From Diphasiastrum complanatum (Eukaryota; Streptophyta; Lycopodiopsida; Lycopodiales; Lycopodiaceae), in contig CM055100.1 in assembly GCA_029204225.1 (NCBI GenBank), positions 11,238,769-11,302,768 on the forward strand: a stretch of 64,000 bases of DNA, read 5' to 3'. Numbering within the stretch: the stretch's first letter is position 1; each line of letters opens with the position of its first letter. Below are positions 56,364-64,000 of the stretch, in pieces. The notes below the pieces were generated by a model. It was not told the origin of the DNA. It worked only from the letters and a program-made list of their open reading frames with translations, and made no database searches. The position numbers and the translations under genes were made by a program.

Positions 56364-57830
56364 AAAATTTATGTTCCTATCAACATAGACTTTGAAATTA
56401 GGCCAAGGTTAGACCTCATCTTGATAAAGACATTCTTGAGTAGTGGCTTGGTGAGAAGATCTGCAACACAATTTGTACAATCAACATGCTCCAGTGAGAT
56501 CTCTCTTCCAATGACTTTTCTCTTACAAAATGATGAGCTACTTTAATGTGTTTGCTCCTTGCATGGAAAACTGGATTATTTGCAAGAGCTTGAGCAAAAA
56601 TGTTGTCATTCTTGATAATTGGAAGATCTTCATCTGCATAACACTTTAGCTCCAAAAGTAGCCATTTGATCCATAAAACCTCCTTTGTTGTGGTTGTAAG
56701 AGATTTGTACTCAGCTTCACAGGATGATAAGGAAATAGTTGCCCGCTTCTTTGATAGCCAAGAAACCAAGGTTCCTCCAAGAAAAAAATAGTGTAAGCAC
56801 TTGTGGATTTTCTATCCAACCTGTCTCCTGCAAAATCTGAATTTGAAAAGGCAATCAAAGTCAGATCTTCTCCCTTGTAGAATAATCCATAATCTAAGGT
56901 AGAAGATATATACCTCAAAATTCTTTTAGCCAACTTCCAATGATAGAACTTTGGATCCTGCATGTGTTGACTTAGCTTATGAACACAAAAGCTTAGATTA
57001 GGCCTAGTCACTGTTAACCAAATAAGTGAGCCAATAAGACTCCTATAAAGAGTGACGTCCACAAAGGATTTTTCATCATCTTTCATAGGAACTTTTACAG
57101 TGTGCTCTATAGGTATATCTATGCCTTTACAATTTTCCATCTGGAATTTCTTGAGCATGGAAAGTGCATATCTACTTTGGCTTATAAATACATGACCTTT
57201 CCAAAAATCTATTTCAAGGCCTAGAATATAGTGAAGAACTCCTAAGTCCTGCATCTTAAACTCAGTACCAAGTGCATGCTTAGTTTCTTCAACTAGCTTC
57301 TCATTATTTTCACAAAGAATAATATCATCTACATAGATGAGAAGTATAATTACAAAGTTATCTACAAACTTATAATACAGAGAAGGGTCATATTCACTTA
57401 GACAAAATTCGAGTGATATGAGATAGGAGTTGAGCCTTGCATACCAAGACCTTGGTGCTTGTTTCAGTCCATAGAGACTTTTGACCAAAAGACAAACTTT
57501 TGATTCATCACCTTCTTTCACAAAACCTGGAGGTTGTTTCATATAAGTCTCCTCCTCAAGGTAACCATTGAGAAATGCATTAGAAACATCAAGCTAGAAC
57601 ATACTCCAATTGTGAAGACATGCAAGAGATATAAGTATTCGGATTGTTACCATCTTTGCAATTGGTGCAAAGGTGTCTTCATAGTCAAGACCTTTGATTT
57701 GTGAGTAGCCTTTGGCACAAAGTCTTGCTTTATACTTATTGATAGATCCATCATGGTTATACTTGATTCTGAAAACCCACTTACATGGATTAGACTCCAA
57801 AACTTGAGCGGTAGCCTTTTCATATTCACT
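56364..57830 (-). pseudogene. Copia A: reverse transcriptase and RNase H
   Basis: From 57780 down: CKWVFRIKYNHDGSINKYKA, FAPIAKMVTIRILISLA, a stop replacing part of MDVSNAFLNG, then a 298-codon frame with YGLKQAPRSWYARL, LLIYVDDIILCENN (catalytic YVDD) and RPNLSFCVHKLSQHM. After a frameshift near 56.78 kb, RNase H continues with MVSWLSKKRATISLSSCEAE and HARSKHIKVAHHFVRE. Gag, protease and integrase should lie upstream but the sequence changes at about 57.8 kb. Close relative of element E. Confidence 0.88.
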
Positions 57831-57839
57831 GATGGTTGC

Positions 57840-58257
57840 TTTGGCCTTTGCCACGCACCTTGTGTGTGGTATTCTGGAAAGTGACATAAAATTTAGACTT
57901 GGCCTCGGTCCATGTGCTAAAAGCCATAGTAATAGAATGCATGTAGATTTTTCCAGAGAAGGCACGCTCGTAGACTCCCATTGTCGTGAGCAAAGGCCCG
58001 GCAAGGGTCATCCATTGAACAACCATGCTTGCGCTAGGGAGCATCATGATGTCCGTTGCAGTTGGAACGGAGTATTTCGGAGACTGGGAGGTGTCAGTAC
58101 AAGACATGGTGACTGGATAGTAAGTGCGAGTGTATATCAGAAGGTAGAAAAAAGTTGGCAGAAAGTTTTGGTCGCGAAAAGATTTCAAGAGCTCCGCTAG
58201 CACAAGTGACAAATGAATCGAATTCAGCCTACTTATAGGTAAATTTAGAGGGTCCAT
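57840..58257 (-). pseudogene. Unclassified open frame at the copia/gypsy junction
   Basis: 143 codons without a stop. An inner Met at 58107 starts SCTDTSQSPKYSVPTATDIM, followed by VVQWMTLAGPLLTTMGVYER and a basic tail. Codon use looks protein-like and the antisense frame is also open. I do not recognise it. It could be the gag opening of an unknown retroelement or part of a host gene. It ends where copia A begins. Confidence 0.4.
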
Positions 58258-58800
58258 TACACAAAATACTAGTTTGACTGATCAGTTATGGACAAAAATT
58301 TGCAAGTTTGCTCAATCTGTGAAAATAGCTTCCAAAATTCTCAACGAAGATTTTAGACAACAATAGTAGTCTGGCGAACGTTCTGTAGATTTGACGAAGG
58401 TTCAACATTTGCCTAAAGCCATCATTCGCCTAGGTATTGTATGCAAATTTTCAAGATTCGAACCTATGACCGACCTAAATTTGGTAGTTTCAATCCATCT
58501 GGCATGTCGAAGAAGGTTCATCAATACTCGAAGATGATCGACAAACATTCCCACAATGGCATGATACTTAACATTCGCCTAAGGTAAAAACAGGTACCAA
58601 TTGGTAAAAATCATGTCCGCCGAACTCAATATGGGTATATCTGAGGTAGATCTTGTCTTTGAAAACTCGACGAAGAATTCTAGAACGATATGTGCACAAA
58701 ATGACCCAAAAAAGTAGTTTTCCAAGTCATTTCCATAAAGATTTGATTCTGGAAAATATTTTCTTTCAATTTTGAGATAATATTGTTTTCCCCTTCGAAC
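58258..58800. other. Unassigned sequence
   Basis: Contains repeated TTCGCC / CGAAGGTTC words that may be LTR-like, but no partner copy was found in the window. Confidence 0.4.
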
Positions 58801-58806
58801 AATGAC

Positions 58807-60540
58807 TCAAAAGTCAGATTCGGTCAATAACAATAACCATCTTGCAATACGTCCTGTATTACATGTCTTGTTAACCAAGTAAAGTAACGGTTGGTGATTC
58901 GTATAAAATGCAAAGTGTGTTTCCATAAGATAATGTTGAAATTTTTTTATAGAGAAAATCATTGTTAATGCTTCACGTTCTGTTGTTGAATAGTTTTTCT
59001 CTGAATCCATAAGTTGTCGGCTTGCGAATCGTATGGGATAGTCTTTTTTGTATTCACTTGGCTATGTCAACACTGATCCAATAGCATACTTTGAGGCATC
59101 AGTGTGAGCATAAAATTCAATCGTCCAATCGGGAAAACGTAGTATCAATGCCGAAGCTAATGCTTTTTTCAATTTTTCAAAGGCTTATAATGCCTCAACT
59201 ATCCAAATAGGAACAATGGTAAATTTGTATGTAGGTCTTGCAAGATCTGCATGATTTATAGGCTATGTCCTAGCTAGGCCATCGTAAACATCTTTCGATT
59301 CTAGCACTTATTCTTCAGATTCATGATGTGCTTTTAGTAACATGATAACCAAATTATCTAGAGTACTTTTGAAATGTTCTGGCATATCATGCTAGACCTC
59401 CTTTGATTGTTCTTTGTCAAAAGGATTAGTCTTGGATCTTTGCTTAGCATTCTTAGCAGGAATCGACCGTGGAGGCGATGACTTCCTGGACGGTGATGTC
59501 TCGCGAGAATTCTGACTTGAAGAATCATCCTTGACTTTCTCTTTGCCTTTATCTAATAAGGGTGACACATTCTTTGAATCAACCTTTTGAGATGGACTTT
59601 CCCATTTTAGGACTGTATTATAATGTTGCTTAGCTTGTTTATTTGTCATTGATCCTGTGATCTTGTCTTTTTTCAATATAAATGCTTTTGGCGGTTTTAT
59701 TGTTGGTTCATCAGGAATATTACGTACTCCAAATTTGGTAGGATCCAAGTGATTTAGAACCTGTTCATCAGTAAGTTCCGCATTGTCATCATAAGTCAAG
59801 GCGTGACTCACATGAATAAGTTCATCTTCAATGGGATCTAGTATGGGCTCTATTGATATCCAAGCTACATTTAGCACATTCAAAGGAAAAGTGATAGGTG
59901 TATCCAAAGTTCGATCCAATAATGAAATTTCACTCAAGTCAGACTGATTATCTTGTTGACACATATAGCCTGCTGTACAATCAATTTCAATTGTTGTAAG
60001 AGGTTGATTCCAATTGACAGTATCGATTTGAGAGTCATAATGAACTCCCCAATTTTTTACTGGTCGGTCACAGGTATGATCCACTGTTGATGAATCATCA
60101 TCCTCTTTTTGGGCTACTGGTTTGATAGCCCAAGTGATCGGATCAACTTTGGCTGCACGTTCACAATTTTCAAAAGTAATTTTTCTGGTGCCCCAGTTAT
60201 GAATCACTTGCGCAACACGTAACCATGAGTGTCCTAGTGGGATCCGGTAGACATTTGGTGCGTCAAGTAAGTTCATTACTACAAAAGTAATGACAAACTA
60301 TACTCCAACAATTTTGACATGTATGTCTTCAACCATTCCTCGTGGACGAACTGTGGTTTGATCAACTAGCTTAATGGAAAAAGTCGTAGGCTTAATTCTT
60401 GTAAGGCCCCATTTTGCACATAGCTTTGTTGAAATCAAGTTAACTCCCGAACCTCCGTCTATCATGGCTGCTTCTTTAGAAAATTGCCTACATTGTATTG
60501 GCAGAGTGATATTTTTTTGTTCACTTTTTCAGGCTGCTCA
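58807..60540 (-). pseudogene. Gypsy H protease, linker and RNase H (reverse-transcriptase core deleted)
   Basis: Minus reading from 60540: KEAAMIDGGSGVNLIST (protease, Asp in DGGSG), VRPRGMVEDIHVKIVGV, then a 294-codon frame (60276-59392) starting with NVYRIPLGHSWLR and WGTRKITF, typical of the post-protease part of certain plant gypsy elements, and ending in a Lys/Ser-rich linker. Immediately after, RNase H appears (FYAHTDASKYAIGSVLT and EKNYSTTEREALTMIFSIKK at 59.13-58.93 kb). The reverse-transcriptase core between them is gone. The long intact linker frame suggests moderate age. Confidence 0.8.
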
Positions 60541-61256
60541 TGTGAAGATTATTAAAATATTATCTTCCTATCTCGAGTTTGGGGCCATGTCCATGGTTTC
60601 ACTATATTTCATGTTGTACATAAAAGGTATGTGAATTGAGCACATAACCTTCTAGTATAGGTCAGATTTGAGTTAGGTAGATTCAATTTTGATGACATGC
60701 AGAAGTTTAGATAGCATGCAATGTCATACTGTATGCATGCAAGCCACATGCAATCAGTGCATGCAACATGCAAAGTGGTTTATGTGATCTACACATGCCT
60801 AGGCAATTTTATGAGTTGACATGCAGTACATGCAACATCCATGCATGCAATTACACATGTGGATCTCTGGTAGGTGAATTAGTTCAGTTAAGTGGACTTT
60901 CCATGCAACTCCAATGTAGGAATCCAAGTCTCTCTCATGTGGGGAAAGCTTGGCATGTTTTGCCATATTGTGAATAATGAGATTTTGGTGTTTTGGACTC
61001 ATTCTCTCTCTACCCAAGTTTTCCATCATTGATTTTTTCTCTCTACCCGAGAGTAGGATGTTTTTTCCCATACTGAGCACTTAGAATTATTTTTGACATT
61101 CGATTCTCATAGTGAGAAGTTGGATTTTTTCATCAGATGTATGCCTTGTCATAGATTTTTTAAGTATACTGTTTTCTGATTAATCCTGTACAATCACAAC
61201 ACCTCAGTAAGATCCTGTAGGGTGTGGTGAAGTTCACACGTGCTAAAAACTTCACA
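60541..61256 (+). repeat. LTR B (5' LTR of copia B)
   Basis: 716 bp, TGTGAAGATTATT to AAAACTTCACA. It is the reverse complement of LTR A with modest divergence, and is followed at once by the primer-binding site. Confidence 0.92.
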
Positions 61257-61268
61257 TGGTATCAAAGC
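61257..61268 (+). promoter_or_regulatory. B primer-binding site variant
   Basis: TGGTATCAAAGC, immediately after LTR B. Confidence 0.88.
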
Positions 61269-61894
61269 TTCATGCTTTGAAGAGGTGAGAACCCTGTATG
61301 GATAGAGAGCTCACGCGTGTAAAATCAGCCCTCAATTAATGAGTGCTACTTCTCAAGGAATGATCCAAATTTGATGTTCTATAGCTTGTTGGATAGGTAT
61401 TGAAGAGTAGAATGTGTTGCGTGTGTTTCTAAATCAATTTGATTTGTTTTTAGAAGATTTTTAGACAATCATGGATTTTGAGAGAGTACTCAACTCGTGG
61501 GATATGCCAAAGTGAGCACACATAAGTTCTTTTCACCATTTTCATCAATTTTCACTGTCAATCAAGTAGAATTGGATAGAAGTGAGTGTTCTGAGGTCTT
61601 AGACTTTTCATTTCACACAAATTATTGTGTTTGAGTTGAAAGTAAGAGAGAGTTTATCAGTACTTTTAAACTCGTGGGAGAGATAGACTTCTTACTTGCA
61701 TGTGCTTCTTTTTTGTGACTGAAGCAAGATCCAAATTCAAGATAGATTGATTTTCTGTGTTGAGAATTTGTTCTCACATCTATTGCTAGATTTCATAGGT
61801 TGGATCAACATCAGTGTTAGATCCTAGATTGAGTTAGTAAGAAACATCCTTTTAGCTCCATTTTTTATCATTACTAGAATTTCTCATAGAGAAG

Positions 61895-62830
61895 ATGTCT
61901 TCATCTGGTTCACATTTCTTGGAGCACAGTGAGAGATTAACATCTTCCAATTATGCAATGTAGAAGATCAGAATGGAATCATTATTGATTCTACAAGATG
62001 TAATGATATTGTAAGTGGAGCTGAAGAAGAACCTGCTGCACCTAATGAAGCTGCAACATTTCACAAAAGAACCAGAATTGCCCTTCATTTTATAAAAATG
62101 AATGTAACCAATGAAGTGTTAAGAGAGATCAGTACATGCACCACTGCCAAGGAAGCTTGGGATACTCTAAAAACAATCTATGAAATCAAGAATACTTCTA
62201 GATTGCTTACACTTAGAAACCAAATATTTCTAAGTTATCAAAGAGTAGATGAGAGTGCTTCATCATATGTCATGAGAGTTAAGGATCTTCATCAAGAATT
62301 AGCTGGTATTGGAGATGCTCTTATGAACACTGAACTTGTTCAAGTAGTCCTTAAGGGACTTAGAGTTGAGTATGACAATATTGTGCAGACTTATGCTGTC
62401 AGGGAGGATCTTCCATCCTTGGAGACACTACAAGGTGTTCTCATTGCTGAAGAAGGCAGACAAGAGAACAAGATGTTGAGGATCAATAGACTTTCATTGA
62501 AAGATGGTGGAGATGACAAAGCACTCTTCATCAGAGACAAGTCAAGAGGCAAGGGCAAATGACAACAACACTTCAAGAAGGACAAAGCCAAAGAAGGTGG
62601 TGAGGATCACTCCTCACAAGCTGCAACATCCAATGGCAAGAAGAAGCTGTCAAAGATCAAGTGTTTTTTCTGTGGCAAGAAAGGACACTATGCATCAAAC
62701 TATTTCAAGAAGATGAATCAATCTAAGCAAGCTAACCTTACTAATGAGGATGAATGTGAGGGTGTTGAGAGTGAAAGAGAGGATTCATTAATGATGTCTA
62801 CTTTTTCACATGCCACGAGTTTCTACAAGC
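61895..62830 (+). pseudogene. Copia B: gag with zinc knuckle, truncated
   Basis: From the ATG at 61895: FLEHSERLTSSNY, stop, then a 154-codon frame (62098-62562) with TAKEAWDTLKTIYEIKNTSR, MRVKDLHQELAGIGD and NIVQTYAVREDLPSLETLQG. A stop follows KGK, then the knuckle CFFCGKKGHYASN, whose last Cys has become Tyr (62.66-62.70 kb), and an acidic linker EDSLMMSTFSHATSF. The element then stops without protease. LTR and gag are the same family as copia A, whose pol half lies inverted at 56.4-57.8 kb. Confidence 0.85.
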
Positions 62831-63000
62831 ATATTAATGACATTTCTAAGTCTACAATCTATATGCAAGTTGTATATTACCAACTACACTTGAGAAACCC
62901 ATATAGCTCGAGTTCCTTCTAGGCCAAATTTGGCATTTACATTATGAAACAACAAACTTGCATAGAGAAACCTTTGTAGCAAGCCTAAAGTCAAGATAGA
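62831..63000. other. Junction sequence after copia B
   Basis: No element sequence recognised; this holds the second breakpoint of the proposed inversion. Confidence 0.4.
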
Positions 63001-63039
63001 TGATTTTTCATTATCAACAGATAAAAGTCGAGTGGCACT

Positions 63040-63666
63040 ATGTATGAGATCTAAAAACATTGAAGTACATGTTTGGATCTGGATTGGGTGCAAATGCTAA
63101 ACATACATGCTCGGATTGCATGTATGAAAGAGCCCAAGGCAAGGGAACTTTGAGTTGCAACCAACACATTCCACCAAATCGACATCATGTTGATAAGAAC
63201 TGGAGAACTATCTTACACATTCCACTAGAAAGAGTCCACATATGCACAATGCATGCAGATATACGTGTTTTAGAAAATTGCTATATTTATATTGTGCATA
63301 TGCTTGGACAATGCAACCAAAATCCAGATCTGATGAATACATTAATGACCTTGAGAATGTTTTGTCTAAAATGGGATTGCACGGGGGTCATGTGAAATTA
63401 AGGAAGAATATTGAAGTGAGTGGCAAGGCACAAGATTTCCAGAGGAATAGCAATGCACTCATTGAATTTTTTAAATGCTTCTATAGGGGGGTCATTTATA
63501 GGACCATGAAAAATCAACCTACGCCTACGCTAGAATATGGTCTGTCATATGATATACAAACATCCAATATGAGCCAACGAGAAGCTTGGTTTTCATCTAA
63601 TGCTAGCACAAAGCATAGTGAATGGAGGGCCATGAGAATTCGTTGTGGAAAAAGTTGGGCACGTTG
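63040..63666 (+). pseudogene. Unclassified conserved-looking coding fragment
   Basis: Two frames join with one shift near 63275 into about 200 codons: CSDCMYERAQGKGTLSCNQH, NWRTILHIPLERVHICTMHA, YLYCAYAWTMQPKSRSDEYI, NVLSKMGLHGGHVKLRKN, then PTPTLEYGLSYDIQTSNMSQ to the end. The Cys pairs early on and the His/Cys-rich RVHICTMHADIRVLE part look like a structured domain. Its single frameshift and absence of other stops show recent or selected origin. I do not recognise a named family. A relic of an uncommon DNA transposon or a lineage-specific gene is possible. Confidence 0.45.
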
Positions 63667-64000
63667 ATTCATCCAACCATGAATGTTTATCTAAATCACA
63701 AATGACTTCACAATTTTAAGTATCTACTAAAGGCATCATAATTGTACAGTGAGGCGAAAATTATTTGTGCAAAAGTGCACGAAATCCATTGTATGGCTAT
63801 GAGAAACAATGTTACTATCTTTTTGAATGGAATCATATATAAAGGTCTCATAAGCTTTTTATTTTCCACTTTACATTTTGTGTTTCTTGAATTGCTTTTC
63901 ATTTTTCACTTTACATTTTGTGTTTGCTTCATTAATCTTGGAGCACTTCTACTTGCTACAATGGACATTGCTAGAGAAGAGGTTTGCAAGCTACCAATTG
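63667..64000. other. Unassigned sequence to the window end
   Basis: A short direct repeat (TTTTCCACTTTACATTTTGTG at about 63862 and again, as TTTTTCACTTTACATTTTG, at about 63902). Nothing else seen. Confidence 0.5.

Noticed and set aside
55915-61080. Matching 69-codon frames at 55915-56124 and 60768-60977 as a conserved small gene
   Set aside because: They are the same stretch of LTR A and LTR B in opposite orientation.
1-64000. CRISPR array, tRNA or rRNA genes, organelle DNA insert
   Set aside because: No regularly spaced identical repeats and no cloverleaf or rRNA-like sequence noticed; repeats are all explained by LTRs, microsatellites or local duplications.

Overview
The window looks like nuclear DNA of a large-genome, repeat-rich land plant. 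LTR retrotransposons of both superfamilies (Ty1/copia and Ty3/gypsy) are nested in one another and most are decayed. They carry plant-type primer-binding sites complementary to initiator tRNA-Met. There is a hAT transposase relic, and the one plausible cellular gene start has the plant pattern of an AACCCTAA-type leader, a short first exon and a GT-AG intron. A seed plant with a big genome, perhaps a gymnosperm, is my inference; nothing here proves it. I see no tRNA, rRNA, CRISPR or bacterial-type operon.

Layout. 1-1.14 kb: minus-strand gypsy and coiled-coil remnants. 1.90-8.65 kb: a complete but decayed chromodomain gypsy element (X1) with 5-bp target duplications. 9.2-10.6 kb: gypsy gag/protease remnant. 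10.95-12.4 kb: first two exons and promoter of an HD2/FKBP53-type nucleoplasmin-domain gene (minus), cut off downstream. 12.6-13.26 kb: GC-rich foldbacks and a BAP31-like membrane-protein fragment. 16.2-18.2 kb: copia leader/gag fragment joined to a hAT transposase pseudogene. 18.74-23.18 kb: an internally deleted copia element (G) with long LTRs full of hairpin repeats, inserted in an older plus-strand copia. 24.28-24.87 kb: an isolated LTR (F). 24.87-32.48 kb: an old minus-strand copia (D) split by a young intact copia element (E, 26.03-32.19 kb) that keeps a 1322-codon polyprotein. 32.48-40.46 kb: an LTR split by a second copy (X2) of the X family. 40.46-43.2 kb: decayed copia C. 44.4-47.3 kb: an unusual region with six imperfect hairpin modules. 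48.1-55.2 kb: a pile of copia fragments, including one in permuted order. 55.2-62.8 kb: a gypsy element carrying a copia insertion whose two halves now face away from each other, best explained by an inversion. 62.9-63.7 kb: an unclassified coding-like fragment.

How the parts work together. Only E still looks able to encode all its own proteins. X1 and X2 share at least one frameshift and a wrecked reading frame yet have clean target duplications, so their parent probably moved with enzymes supplied by others. G lacks gag and protease and must also have been mobilised in trans. Host coding content is restricted to the two gene starts at 11-13 kb, neither shown to be complete.

All assignments come from reading translations and comparing repeats by eye. 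Identities and divergence values are estimates, and no database or program was used.
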